Notes: generated by a model not told the origin, from the letters alone. Shown: positions 1-7,519, numbered from the stretch's first letter. The stretch is DNA of 64,000 bases from Solirubrobacter taibaiensis (GCA_027587225.1 JAPDDQ010000037.1:17834-81833), one strand, 5' to 3'. A program made the numbers and translations.

Positions 1-287
1 GGTTGCGGGCGACCAACGAGCGCCTGGCCAGCCAGTCGTTCCAGACCGTCCAGTCGCGCGTGGCGAGCGTGATCGCCGGACTCGTCGAGCAGGCGGTGGC
101 CGAGGGCACACCACCCGGCGACGTGCAGATCACGGCCACGCAGGCCGATCTCGCGATGCTCGCGGGTTCCTCGCGCGAGTCCGCTTCCCGGTTCCTCGCG
201 ACGCTGGAACGGGCAGGGGTGATCTCTCAGGGCCGTGGCCGGCTGGTCGTCCACGACCCAGACGCGCTGCGCAACTATGTCTACTGA
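1..287 (+). CDS. Crp/Fnr-family transcriptional regulator, C-terminal part only
   Basis: The open frame enters from the window edge, so the N-terminal cyclic-nucleotide-type sensor is not visible. What remains (about 94 residues) is the dimer helix and winged-helix DNA-binding domain of Crp/Fnr proteins: a segment of the type QADLAMLAGSSRESASRFLA is the recognition helix-turn-helix, followed by a wing with GVISQGRGRLVV. It ends in TGA at 285-287 inside the start region of the following Nudix gene, so the two are probably co-transcribed. Ligand and targets cannot be told from this fragment. Confidence 0.85.
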   Translation, partial: LRATNERLASQSFQTVQSRVASVIAGLVEQAVAEGTPPGDVQITATQADLAMLAGSSRESASRFLATLERAGVISQGRGRLVVHDPDALRNYVY

Positions 288-681
288 GCTGGAGACGTCC
301 TACGGCGGGGTGGTCTTACGCGGGGAGGAGCTCCTCGTGATCACCCCGGCCGGCAAACGCGTCACCGGCCTGCCGAAGGGCGGGATGGAAGCCGGCGAGA
401 CGCCGGAGCAGGTCGCCGCGCGCGAGGTGCGCGAGGAGACGGGGGTCGTGGCGAACGTGATCGAGCCGCTCGGCGATGTTCGGTACACCTACCGGCGCGG
501 CGGGCGCCGAGTGCGCAAGACCGTCCATTTCTTCCTCTGCGAGTACGTCGACGGCTCCACGAGCGACCACGATCACGAGGTCGACGACGCTCGCTGGATC
601 GCGCTGGCGAGCGCTCGCGAGGCCCTCTCGTACCCGGGCGAGCGGGCACTGATCGAGCGCCTGCTGTCCAAGAAGGCGTAA
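277..681 (+). CDS. Nudix hydrolase
   Basis: A 134-residue protein starting at ATG 277, which overlaps the end of the Crp-type gene by 11 nt; a longer frame from 235 exists but would overlap the upstream gene more. The Nudix box is complete: GGMEAGETPEQVAAREVREE plus TGV, matching G-x5-E-x7-REUXEEXGU, so the catalytic glutamates that bind magnesium are present. Nudix enzymes cleave nucleoside diphosphates linked to another moiety; the substrate is not predictable here. The basic RRGGRRVRKTVHFF segment resembles diadenosine-polyphosphate or nucleotide-cleaning members, but this is only a guess. Confidence 0.88.
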   Translation: MSTELETSYGGVVLRGEELLVITPAGKRVTGLPKGGMEAGETPEQVAAREVREETGVVANVIEPLGDVRYTYRRGGRRVRKTVHFFLCEYVDGSTSDHDHEVDDARWIALASAREALSYPGERALIERLLSKKA

Positions 682-701
682 GGGCGCTAGTCTGCCGCGT
701 C

Positions 702-1100
702 GTGCAGGTCCTCAACTTCTACTCCACGGTGTTCGCCGACCAGATGAAGCGCGGTCGCAAGACGGCGACCATCCGCCTCGGCGACAAGCGGCACAAGTAC
801 CGCAAGAACCAGGTCGTGCTGGTCACCGTCGGCTACCAGTACTCGCCCCGCGAGAAGCTGTTCCACGCCGTCATCGACAACGTGGAGGTCAAGCGCGTCA
901 AGGACCTCTCGCCGCGCGACATCGAGCACGACAATCCCGAGTTCCGCCGTACCGAGGAGCTCGTGCATTTCCTCAAGCAGATCTACGATCGCGAGGTGGC
1001 GCTGGATGACACGGTCACCGTCGTTCGGTTCTCGCAGATCGTCGAAAATCCGCCGGACTTCCAGGATCGCCTGCGCGGCGTGGGCGGCGCTCAAAACTAA
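702..1100 (+). CDS. ASCH-domain (PUA-like) protein
   Basis: A 132-residue protein from GTG 702, 20 nt after the Nudix gene. The N-terminal block with GRKTATIRLGDK followed by a beta-rich region looks like the ASCH fold, a PUA-related domain proposed to bind RNA and found in proteins linked to translation or RNA metabolism. There are no membrane segments or signal peptide, so it should be cytoplasmic. Position behind a Nudix gene suggests a nucleotide/RNA housekeeping role, but no specific function can be assigned. Family call rests on the characteristic K-T-A-T-I-R core and length. Confidence 0.7.
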   Translation: MQVLNFYSTVFADQMKRGRKTATIRLGDKRHKYRKNQVVLVTVGYQYSPREKLFHAVIDNVEVKRVKDLSPRDIEHDNPEFRRTEELVHFLKQIYDREVALDDTVTVVRFSQIVENPPDFQDRLRGVGGAQN

Positions 1101-1149
1101 GCCCGGGCATCCCCTCCGCCCCACCCCGATCATCCGTGCCTTAGGCGCG

Positions 1150-2367
1150 GTGCTCGTGGCGTTTGTGGTCGCCCCGGCGACCGCAAGCGCGTGTAGTTGC
1201 ATCGCGGCGCACCCGGCGACGAAGCTCGCCCAGTCCGACCGCGCGCTCGTCGGCGTCGTCGAGAGCCGCGCCCCGATCGCCGCGCCCTCAGGGATAAGCG
1301 CCGGTTGGGAGTACGTCGTACGCGTCGAACGCACGCTCAAGGGCGCGGCGGCCGACCGGGTCACGCTGCGCAGCGGGATGACGTCGTGCCAGCTCACCCT
1401 CGAGGTCGGCCAGCGGGTCGGCCTGACGCACGTGGGCGCCGATCAGGAGATCCACTCGTGCAGCTACGTCGACCCCGACGAGCTGCTCGCGGCGAGCGCG
1501 CTGCCCGCGCCGAGCGGCACTCCCGAGTTGACCGCGGTCGTCGAGGGCGCCCCCGGCACCGACACCGTGCTGCTCGGCGCGCGCGGTCAGGTGGCGGGAT
1601 ACGGCTTCCCGCGGGGCGAGGTGCTCGCCCAGGGCCGCTGCACGTCCGGCGGCGGCGTCACTGAGGCGGTGCGCGACGCTGACGGGAAGATCCTCGTCGG
1701 ATCGACGGAGGTCCCGGTGCGCGACGTGCTCGCGGTGGGCTGCACCGAGAACGGTCGCCGCCAATGGGCGATCGGCCGTTCCGGCGCGGACACGGTCCTG
1801 CTGACCGTGCGCAACGGCCAGGTCGAGGAGCGGATGCGCCGCCGCGCGGACGCGGCCACGATCGCCGGCTCGCGGGCGTACTTCGTCCACGGCGGCGACC
1901 TCGTCCGGATCGTCCCGCTCACCGGCGGGAAGCTGCGCGCCGCGCGCATCGAGGGCAAGTTCGCGTCGATCGCCGGCAACGGCGACCGTGTCGCAGGGCA
2001 CCTCCGCGACGGTCGCTCCGCGGTGCTCAACGTGCGCACGGGCAAGCTGGTCACGGGTCCGAAGGAAGGCCGGTTGACCTGGCTCGACGACAACCGGCTG
2101 CTCGGATCGGGCGCCGTCTATGACGCCCGTCTGCGCAAGCTGCGCGACGTCACGACGCGCGGCACCCTCGTCGGCGCCGTGGCCGGCGCGGCGTTCTTCG
2201 CCGACGGCGAGGTGCTCTACCGGCTCGCACCCGGGGCTCGTCGCGCCGTTCGCTTCGCCGAGTTGCCGGGCCGCGTGACGTCCGTTGATGCGGCTCCTAC
2301 CTCACGCGCACTTAAATCTGCTTGGCACTCGTGTGACGAGAGTGCCAAGACCCCCTTGACGACCTGA
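1150..2367 (+). CDS. Secreted protein with N-terminal TIMP/NTR-like domain
   Basis: The mature protein appears to begin CSCIAAHPATK right after a signal-like stretch VLVAFVVAPATASA. A Cys-x-Cys start followed by an A-L-V-G-V-V strand, a V-x-LKG segment and further cysteines (SCQLTLEVGQ, IHSCSY) is the layout of bacterial TIMP/netrin-like domains. The remaining 270 residues form repeating beta strands, possibly a propeller; no catalytic motif is seen. The start is uncertain: in-frame GTG codons at 1150, 1156 and 1165 all give a short signal peptide, and no good start lies between the previous stop and 1150. Oddly, the last codons are made from a CIRCE operator and the -35 box of groESL. Confidence 0.6.
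   Translation: MLVAFVVAPATASACSCIAAHPATKLAQSDRALVGVVESRAPIAAPSGISAGWEYVVRVERTLKGAAADRVTLRSGMTSCQLTLEVGQRVGLTHVGADQEIHSCSYVDPDELLAASALPAPSGTPELTAVVEGAPGTDTVLLGARGQVAGYGFPRGEVLAQGRCTSGGGVTEAVRDADGKILVGSTEVPVRDVLAVGCTENGRRQWAIGRSGADTVLLTVRNGQVEERMRRRADAATIAGSRAYFVHGGDLVRIVPLTGGKLRAARIEGKFASIAGNGDRVAGHLRDGRSAVLNVRTGKLVTGPKEGRLTWLDDNRLLGSGAVYDARLRKLRDVTTRGTLVGAVAGAAFFADGEVLYRLAPGARRAVRFAELPGRVTSVDAAPTSRALKSAWHSCDESAKTPLTT
2322..2348 (+). promoter_or_regulatory. CIRCE operator 1 (HrcA site)
   Basis: TTGGCACTC, 9 nt, GAGTGCCAA: a perfect 9-bp inverted repeat with the 9-nt spacer of CIRCE (consensus TTAGCACTC-N9-GAGTGCTAA). It lies just upstream of the groES promoter and inside the 3' end of the TIMP-like gene. 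HrcA should bind here and repress groESL at normal temperature. Confidence 0.93.
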
Positions 2368-2383
2368 ACTTTCGTCGTATCAT
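2356..2383 (+). promoter_or_regulatory. groESL promoter
   Basis: TTGACG at 2356-2361 and TATCAT at 2378-2383 with a 16-nt spacer make a convincing vegetative-sigma promoter. It sits exactly between the two CIRCE repeats, so repressor at either site would block it. The -35 box is still inside the upstream coding frame (TGA at 2365-2367). Confidence 0.85.
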
Positions 2384-2392
2384 GCACCTCCG

Positions 2393-2419
2393 CTGGCACT
2401 CGTGTACCGAGAGTGCCAA
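2393..2419 (+). promoter_or_regulatory. CIRCE operator 2 (HrcA site)
   Basis: CTGGCACTC, 9 nt, GAGTGCCAA: the second CIRCE copy, with one unpaired outer base. It lies downstream of the promoter, in the groES leader, 40 nt before the start codon. Double CIRCE control of groESL is common in actinobacteria. Confidence 0.92.
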
Positions 2420-2459
2420 CCGAGATTTCGCAGGTTCGATCTGAGTGGAGGTCACTCAC

Positions 2460-2750
2460 ATGAAGCTCAAGCCGCTCGGCGATCGTCTGATCGTCAAGGC
2501 AGTCGAGGAGGAAGCGACCACGGCTTCCGGCATCGTTCTTCCCGACACGGCGAAGGAGAAGCCGCAGAAGGGCAAGGTCCTCGCTGTCGGTGACGGCAAG
2601 CTCGACGACAACGGTCAGCGCCAGCCGCTGGACGTCGTCGAAGGCGACGAAGTCCTCTACTCGAAGTACGGCGGCACCGAGATCACCGTCGAGGGCGAGG
2701 ATCTCCTCGTTCTCCGTGAGTCGGATGTCCTCGCCAAGGTCACTGGCTGA
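2460..2750 (+). CDS. groS: Co-chaperonin GroES
   Basis: A 96-residue protein, the normal GroES length. It starts at ATG 2460 behind GGAGG at 2447-2451; the in-frame GTG/ATG upstream would add residues not found in the family. The N-terminal KPLGDRLIVK strand, the mobile loop around EEEATTASGIVLPDTAKEKP and the C-terminal DLLVLRESDVLA strand are typical. GroES caps the GroEL ring during ATP-driven folding in the cytoplasm. groEL follows 24 nt later, and expression should be controlled by the two upstream CIRCE sites. Confidence 0.98.
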   Translation: MKLKPLGDRLIVKAVEEEATTASGIVLPDTAKEKPQKGKVLAVGDGKLDDNGQRQPLDVVEGDEVLYSKYGGTEITVEGEDLLVLRESDVLAKVTG

Positions 2751-2774
2751 CCCCCTAAGGAGATTTAGAGACTC

Positions 2775-4409
2775 ATGGCTCACAAGGAACTGAAGTACGA
2801 CGTCGAGGCCCGCAAGGCCCTCGAGCTCGGCGTGGACGCCGTGGCCAACGCCGTCAAGGTCACGCTCGGCCCGCGCGGCCGCTACGTCGTCCTGGACAAG
2901 AAGTTCGGTGCTCCCACGATCACGAACGACGGTGTGACCATCGCTCGTGAGATCGAGGTCGAGGACGTCTTCCAGAACCAGGGCGCCCAGCTCGTCCGCG
3001 AGGTCGCCACGGCGACCAACGATGTTGCCGGCGACGGCACCACGACCGCGACGGTACTCGCCCAGTCGATCGTCCGCACCGGCCTGAAGAACGTGGCCGC
3101 CGGCGCGAACCCGCTGTCCCTCAAGAAGGGCATCGAGATCGCCGTCGAGCAGGTCGTCGAGCACATCCGCTCGCAGGCCAAGGAGATCTCCGGCAAGGAC
3201 CAGATCGCTCGCGTCGCGACGATCTCGGCCGGCGACGAGGAGATCGGCGACGTCATCGCCGACGCCATCGACAAGGTCGGCAAGGACGGCGTCGTCAACG
3301 TCGAAGAGGGTCAGACCTTCGGCATGGACCTCGAGTTCACCGAGGGCATGCAGTTCGACAAGGGCTACATCTCGCCCTACATGGCGACCGACCAGGAGCG
3401 CATGGAGGCGGTCCTCGAGGACCCCTACATCCTGATCGCCAACCAGAAGATCGGCTCCGTCCGGGACATCCTGCCCGTCCTGGAGCAGGTCATTCAGTCC
3501 GGCCGCCCGCTGCTGATCATCGCCGAGGACGTCGAGGGCGAGGCTCTGGCCACGCTCATCGTAAACAAGCTCCGCGGCACGTTCACGGGCGTCGCCGTCA
3601 AGGCCCCGGGCTTCGGCGATCGCCGTAAGCGCATGCTCGAGGACATCGCGATCCTCACCGGCGGCGAGGTCATCACGGAAGAGATGGGCCTCAAGCTCGA
3701 GAACACGCAGATCTCGCAGCTGGGTCGCGCCCGTCGCGTCGTTGTCGCCAAGGACAACACGACGATCGTGGACGGCGCCGGCGAGACCGACGCCATCAAG
3801 GGCCGCATCAACCAGATCAAGGGCGAGGTCGAGAACACCGACTCCGACTTCGATCGCGAGAAGCTGCAGGAGCGCCTCGCCAAGCTCTCCGGCGGCGTCG
3901 CGGTGGTCAAGGTCGGCGCGGCCACCGAGACCGAGATGAAGGAAAAGAAGCACCGTGTCGAGGACGCCCTCCAGGCGACCCGCGCGGCGCTCGAAGAGGG
4001 CATCGTCCCCGGCGGCGGCATCGCGCTGGTTGAGGCCGCTGCGGCCATCAACCTCGACGCGACCGGCATCGACGACGAGAAGACCGGCATGCGCATCGTC
4101 CTGCGCTCGCTCGAGGAGCCGCTCCGTCAGATCTCGGAGAACGCCGGCTTCGAGGGTTCGGTCGTCGTGAACGAGGTCCGTCGCAGCGAGGCCGGCATCG
4201 GCCTCAACGCCGCGACCGGCGAGTACGTCGACCTCGTGGCCGCGGGCGTCATCGACCCGGCCATGGTCACGCGCTCCGCGCTGCAGAACGCGGCGTCGAT
4301 CGCCAAGAACATCCTGACCACCGAGGCGATCGTCGCCGAGGTCCCGGACAAGGATGGCGGCGGTGGCGGCGGCATGCCCGACATGGGCGGCATGGGCGGC
4401 ATGATGTAA
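2775..4409 (+). CDS. groL: Chaperonin GroEL
   Basis: A 544-residue chaperonin subunit, full length, with AAGGAG 13 nt before the ATG. Visible family marks are VTLGPRGRYVVLDKKFG near the N-terminus, the ATP-binding segment NDVAGDGTTTATVLAQSI, the apical domain with APGFGDRRKRMLEDIAILTG, and EEGIVPGGGIAL in the second equatorial half. The C-terminus is a Gly-Met tail (GGMPDMGGMGGMM) rather than a His-rich tail; in actinobacteria that tail type usually belongs to the essential, general-purpose copy. It is co-transcribed with groES and followed by a strong hairpin terminator. Confidence 0.99.
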   Translation: MAHKELKYDVEARKALELGVDAVANAVKVTLGPRGRYVVLDKKFGAPTITNDGVTIAREIEVEDVFQNQGAQLVREVATATNDVAGDGTTTATVLAQSIVRTGLKNVAAGANPLSLKKGIEIAVEQVVEHIRSQAKEISGKDQIARVATISAGDEEIGDVIADAIDKVGKDGVVNVEEGQTFGMDLEFTEGMQFDKGYISPYMATDQERMEAVLEDPYILIANQKIGSVRDILPVLEQVIQSGRPLLIIAEDVEGEALATLIVNKLRGTFTGVAVKAPGFGDRRKRMLEDIAILTGGEVITEEMGLKLENTQISQLGRARRVVVAKDNTTIVDGAGETDAIKGRINQIKGEVENTDSDFDREKLQERLAKLSGGVAVVKVGAATETEMKEKKHRVEDALQATRAALEEGIVPGGGIALVEAAAAINLDATGIDDEKTGMRIVLRSLEEPLRQISENAGFEGSVVVNEVRRSEAGIGLNAATGEYVDLVAAGVIDPAMVTRSALQNAASIAKNILTTEAIVAEVPDKDGGGGGGMPDMGGMGGMM

Positions 4410-4410
4410 A

Positions 4411-4466
4411 CCAGCCTCACGGCTGGCAGTTCCTTCGGGGCCCCGCTTGGGGCCCCGTCGTGTTTA
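4411..4466 (+). terminator. Tandem hairpin terminator after groEL
   Basis: Two hairpins follow the groEL stop: CCAGCC-TCAC-GGCTGG at 4411-4426 and the stronger CGGGGCCCC-GCTT-GGGGCCCCG at 4436-4457, followed by TCGTGTTT. The second has a perfect 9-bp GC stem and a short T-rich run, as expected for an intrinsic terminator in high-GC DNA. Confidence 0.85.
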
Positions 4467-4680
4467 ACGGCGAGCACGCTGATTGCGGGTGAGGCGGGTG
4501 CCCCGCACTGCGTGAACGCCTTGGCGTTCACGTCTTGCCACGCCGAAGGGACGGTCCACGTTGCCGCTCGCTTTTGCCGGGGGTGATGAACAAACCGGTC
4601 CTGTCAGGACCTGATCGTGCACAACCCCCGCCGAGCAGGCGCCCCGGCCCGACGGTGTGCTCCCGCCGTTGACGTTCAGC
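4467..4680. repeat. Modular inverted-repeat element, copy 1 (short form)
   Basis: This 214-nt non-coding stretch matches the element at 32.5-33.0 kb. The part at 4582-4650 agrees with 32748-32816 in 67 of 69 positions. It contains the perfect palindrome GGTCCTG-T-CAGGACC (4597-4611) and the inverted repeat GTGAACGCC-TT-GGCGTTCAC (4512-4531). Compared with copy 2 it lacks the two outer GTCAAGAAACCCGTG hairpins and a central hairpin, yet keeps the end motifs CGGCGAGCAC (left) and GACGGTGTGCTCC (right). The right end runs into the last codons of the small minus-strand gene at 4676. No coding frame explains the conservation. Confidence 0.85.
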
Positions 4681-4888
4681 GCGAAGTGAGGTGCCAGCCG
4701 CCGCACACGGTGCACTGGTACGGCTTGGTGGCCGCGGCCCGACCCGGCGCCGCGTTCATCAACGCGATCGAGCGCGCTTCCGCCTCGCTCGCGTAGCGCT
4801 CCTTGGTCTCACACGAGGCGCGGACCGCGCGGGATGGCTGGAAGACCACCGGCGGGGCACCCGGAGCGCGGCGGTTGCGACGCGGCAC
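4676..4888 (-). CDS. Small zinc-ribbon-like protein
   Basis: A 70-residue basic protein from GTG 4888, beginning 3 nt after the stop of the hmuV-like gene, so it is probably the last gene of that transcript. The C-terminus KPYQCTVCGGWHLTSR holds a CxxC pair with a following His and an earlier Cys (ASCETKERY), suggesting a small metal-binding knuckle. The middle, YASEAEARSIALMN, looks like a short helix. Proteins of this general look are common hypothetical proteins in actinobacteria. Its stop codon lies inside the repeat element copy 1. Function unknown. Confidence 0.6.
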   Translation of the reverse strand: MPRRNRRAPGAPPVVFQPSRAVRASCETKERYASEAEARSIALMNAAPGRAAATKPYQCTVCGGWHLTSR

Positions 4889-4891
4889 GAT

Positions 4892-5665
4892 TCACCGCCC
4901 GAGCCAGTTCACGTGCAGGGCGCCGCGGTCGTCCAGGGACGCGTCGACGCGCCAGACGTCTTTCAGGCGCTCGGGCGTGAGCACGTCCTCGGGCTTGCCG
5001 GTGGCTGCGGTTCGGCCGTCGGCCATGACGACCACGGTATCGGCGATCGCCGCGGCGAGGGCGAGGTCGTGGACGACGAGGATCACGGACAGGCCGTCGT
5101 CGGCGAGCCGGCGCAGCAGGCGGGCCACGACGGCGGTGGCGCCGAGGTCCAGGTGCGAGGTGGGCTCGTCGGCGATCAGGACCGGGGCTTCTTGGGCGAG
5201 GCCCACCGCGATCTGGACGCGCTGGAGCTCACCGCCGGACAGCGTGGTGAGGCGGCGCTCGGCGAACTCCAGGGTGCCGGTGCGCTCGAGCGCGTGCTCG
5301 ACGGCCTCGCGGTCGTAGCGGGTCGGGCGCGCGAAGGCCTTGATGTGCGGGGAGCGCCCGAGCTCGACGGCCTCGCGCACGGTGACGCCCGCGGGCACGG
5401 GCGCGCGCTGGGGAACGAAGGCGCGCAGGCGCGCGATCTTGCGGCCCTTGAGCTCACCCAAAGGCGTACCGCTCCAGCGGACGTCGCCCTGCTCCATCGG
5501 CTGCAGCCCCGAGATCGCCCGCGACAGCGTCGACTTGCCGGCCCCGTTGGGCCCGACGACCGCGAGCAACTCGCCTGCGTGGACGCTCACCGAGGCGCCG
5601 TGGAGGATCGGGGTGTCGCCGATCTTCACGTGCACGTCGCGCGCGACCAGCCGCGCCTCGCTCAT
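4892..5665 (-). CDS. hmuV: Heme/iron ABC transporter ATP-binding protein (HmuV/FecE type)
   Basis: A 257-residue ATPase of the iron-chelate uptake class. It starts at ATG 5665, overlapping the permease stop by 4 nt (ATGA). Seen in order: Walker A GPNGAGKST, Q-loop region AFVPQRAPVPAG, signature LSGGELQRV, Walker B VLIADEPTSHLDL, and H-loop VILVVHDLA. It would energise import of heme (or a siderophore) through the permease encoded just before it. The neighbouring HtaA-like genes and HugZ-like gene favour heme as the substrate; a ferric siderophore or cobalamin cannot be excluded from sequence alone. Confidence 0.88.
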   Translation of the reverse strand: MSEARLVARDVHVKIGDTPILHGASVSVHAGELLAVVGPNGAGKSTLSRAISGLQPMEQGDVRWSGTPLGELKGRKIARLRAFVPQRAPVPAGVTVREAVELGRSPHIKAFARPTRYDREAVEHALERTGTLEFAERRLTTLSGGELQRVQIAVGLAQEAPVLIADEPTSHLDLGATAVVARLLRRLADDGLSVILVVHDLALAAAIADTVVVMADGRTAATGKPEDVLTPERLKDVWRVDASLDDRGALHVNWLGR

Positions 5666-6648
5666 ACCGCTTCTTTCAAGAGCCACAGGAACAGCGGGAC
5701 GCCGATCACGACCATCAGCGGCCCGACCGGCAGCTCGATCGGCGCGAGCACCACGCGCGCCAACGTGTCGGCGGCGAGCAGGAGCGCCGCGCCGCACAGC
5801 GCGCTGGCGGGAATCACGAAGCGATGCGACGCGGTGCCGCCCGCGAGCCGCACGAGGTGCGGGATCACGAGCCCGAGGAACCCGAGCAGGCCGGCGATCG
5901 CGGCCGCGGAGGACGCGAGCAGCGCCGCGGCGCTGGCCGCGCACAAGCGGACGAGCCGCGGGCGCCCGCCCAGGGAGGCCGCCACGTCGTCACCCAGCGC
6001 GAGCCGGTCCAGCGGCCGCGCGAGGAACACCGCCATCACGAACCCGACGGAGAAGTACGGCCAGACGACGCTCAGCGAGGCCCAGCCATCGGACGACAGA
6101 CCGCCCGCGAGCCAGAAGATCGCCGACTGCACGCGGTCGCTGTAGGCGACCATCAGCGACGTGGTGGCCGCGCCGAACAGCGCGGTGATGGCGATCCCGG
6201 CGAGGATCACGCGGCTGATCGACCCCGCGTGCGCGCCCGACCAGCCGATCGCGAACACGATCGCCGCCGCGGTGATCCCGAAGACGAGCGCGCCCACCGG
6301 CAACAGCGCGATCGCGCTCGGCCACACGAGCAGCGTGAGCATCGCGCCGAAGCCCGCGCCGCCGGTCACGCCGATCACGTCCGGTGAGGCGAGCGGGTTG
6401 GCCAGCGCACCCTGCAGCAGCGCGCCCGCCACGCCCAAGGCCGCCCCGACGATGATCGCCGAGACGGTCCGCGGGAGCCGCAACTCGACGATGATCTGCC
6501 GCAGCGGGCCTTCTTCGGCCTGGCCGGTCAGCGCGTCCCAGATGTTCGCCAGCGGCACGTGCACCGCGCCGAACGCCATCGAGGCCGCGCAAGCGGCCAA
6601 GAGGGCGACGGTGGCGGTGACGACGACGGACGAGCGCCGAACGGTCAA
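5662..6648 (-). CDS. hmuU: Heme/iron ABC transporter permease (FecCD family)
   Basis: A 328-residue polytopic membrane protein with an N-terminal hydrophobic segment and the FecCD hallmarks: LRLPRTVSAIIVGAALGVAG and LLQGALANPLASPDVIGVTGGAGFGAML written as separate adjacent motifs, and the late GLVIPHLVRLAGG coupling region. It forms the membrane channel of an iron-chelate importer. The gene begins 3 nt after the stop of the binding-protein gene and overlaps the ATPase gene by 4 nt, so the three are one operon. Substrate assignment to heme comes from context, not from the permease. Confidence 0.88.
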   Translation of the reverse strand: MTVRRSSVVVTATVALLAACAASMAFGAVHVPLANIWDALTGQAEEGPLRQIIVELRLPRTVSAIIVGAALGVAGALLQGALANPLASPDVIGVTGGAGFGAMLTLLVWPSAIALLPVGALVFGITAAAIVFAIGWSGAHAGSISRVILAGIAITALFGAATTSLMVAYSDRVQSAIFWLAGGLSSDGWASLSVVWPYFSVGFVMAVFLARPLDRLALGDDVAASLGGRPRLVRLCAASAAALLASSAAAIAGLLGFLGLVIPHLVRLAGGTASHRFVIPASALCGAALLLAADTLARVVLAPIELPVGPLMVVIGVPLFLWLLKEAV

Positions 6649-6651
6649 GGC

Positions 6652-7497
6652 CTAGTAGTTCTTCAAGAACTTGGCGCGGACGCTGCGGATCGTGGCGGCC
6701 ACGCCGGGGTACGGCTGCAGCAGCTGGTTGCCCGTCGCGACGTACACGCGCTTGCTTTTCACGGCCCGGGTGTTGCGCCAGTTCGGGTTCGAGCGGTAGT
6801 ACTCGGCGAGCCGCGGGATGTTGCCCGAGCTGCCGTGCGGGACGGCGATGATGATGTCCGGATTGCGCTGGACCACGATCTCATCAGAGATGCGAGCGAT
6901 GCCGCTCGCGGACGTGAGCCCGTTCGTGAGCAGCTGGCCGCCGGCCTTGGCCACGATGTCGCCGCCCCACGAGTTGGCGAGCATCGCGTGGGGCGTGCGG
7001 CCGACGCCGAGGATGACGAGCACGCGCGGGCGGCGCTTGATGCCCCGCTGGGCGGCGCGGACGTCGTTCTCGATCTTGGTCGCGAGCGTGTTGGCGGCGC
7101 GGGTGCGGCCGAGGATCTTGCCGATCGCGCGGGTCTCGCGCCCGACGGCGGCGACGCTCGTCGGATCGGACTCGTAGACCGTCATCCCGAGCCGGCGCAT
7201 CGCGGGCGTGCCGCGCTGCCACGTCTTGCTCGAGAGCACGATGCTCGCGTTGTAGGTCGCGAGCTGCTCCATGTTGGGACCCAGTGGATGGGAGAGCGGG
7301 ATGACCGGCACGTTGCGCAGGGACGCGAGGTACTGGTCGGTGCCGCCGAGGGTCTGCCCGACCACGACGGGACGGACACCCAGGCGGGTGATGGTGGAAG
7401 CCGAAAAGGGAGTCAGCGCGGCGACGCGGGGAGCGGCCTGCGCGGGAGCGGCAAAGGCGAGGAGCGCCAGTAGGAGAGCGACAACGAGGCGGTTCAT
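6652..7497 (-). CDS. hmuT: Heme/iron-chelate substrate-binding protein (HmuT-like)
   Basis: A 281-residue secreted protein with a clear signal peptide (LVVALLLALLAFAAPAQA). The mature part has the class III periplasmic-binding-protein pattern: PRVAALTPFSASTITRLGV, then VVGQTLGGTDQY, later VLVILGVG and DIIIAVPHG. There is no lipobox cysteine, which is unusual for a Gram-positive binding protein and would leave it soluble unless held by partners; most HmuT proteins are lipoproteins. It is the first gene of the minus-strand hmuTUV operon, with an iron-box-like palindrome 8 nt before its start codon. Confidence 0.82.
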   Translation of the reverse strand: MNRLVVALLLALLAFAAPAQAAPRVAALTPFSASTITRLGVRPVVVGQTLGGTDQYLASLRNVPVIPLSHPLGPNMEQLATYNASIVLSSKTWQRGTPAMRRLGMTVYESDPTSVAAVGRETRAIGKILGRTRAANTLATKIENDVRAAQRGIKRRPRVLVILGVGRTPHAMLANSWGGDIVAKAGGQLLTNGLTSASGIARISDEIVVQRNPDIIIAVPHGSSGNIPRLAEYYRSNPNWRNTRAVKSKRVYVATGNQLLQPYPGVAATIRSVRAKFLKNY

Positions 7498-7505
7498 GCG
7501 GACAA

Positions 7506-7519
7506 TTAGGCTACCCTAA
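7506..7519. promoter_or_regulatory. IdeR/DtxR-like iron box between hmuT and HtaA genes
   Basis: TTAGGCTACCCTAA is an inverted repeat (TTAGG/CCTAA) resembling the core of IdeR/DtxR operators. It sits in the 71-nt divergent gap, 8 nt from the hmuT start and 49 nt from the HtaA start, where a bound repressor could shut both promoters. A further TTAGGG half-site follows at 7529-7534. Binding by an iron repressor is inferred. Confidence 0.65.

Noticed and set aside
1006..1149. Upstream extension of the TIMP-like gene to ATG 1006
   Set aside because: It would overlap the ASCH gene by 95 nt and add a non-signal, Arg/Ser-rich leader; the signal-like sequence begins only near 1135.
2217..3953. A 578-codon open frame on the minus strand opposite groEL
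   Set aside because: GroEL on the plus strand is unmistakable; the frame is an antisense by-product of high GC and has a low-complexity Asp/Leu/Val-rich translation with no family features.
4892..5665. Cobalamin (BtuD-type) uptake as the substrate of the ABC transporter
   Set aside because: No cobalamin riboswitch or B12 genes nearby, whereas HtaA-like and HugZ-like genes and an iron-type box point to heme; still not strictly excluded.
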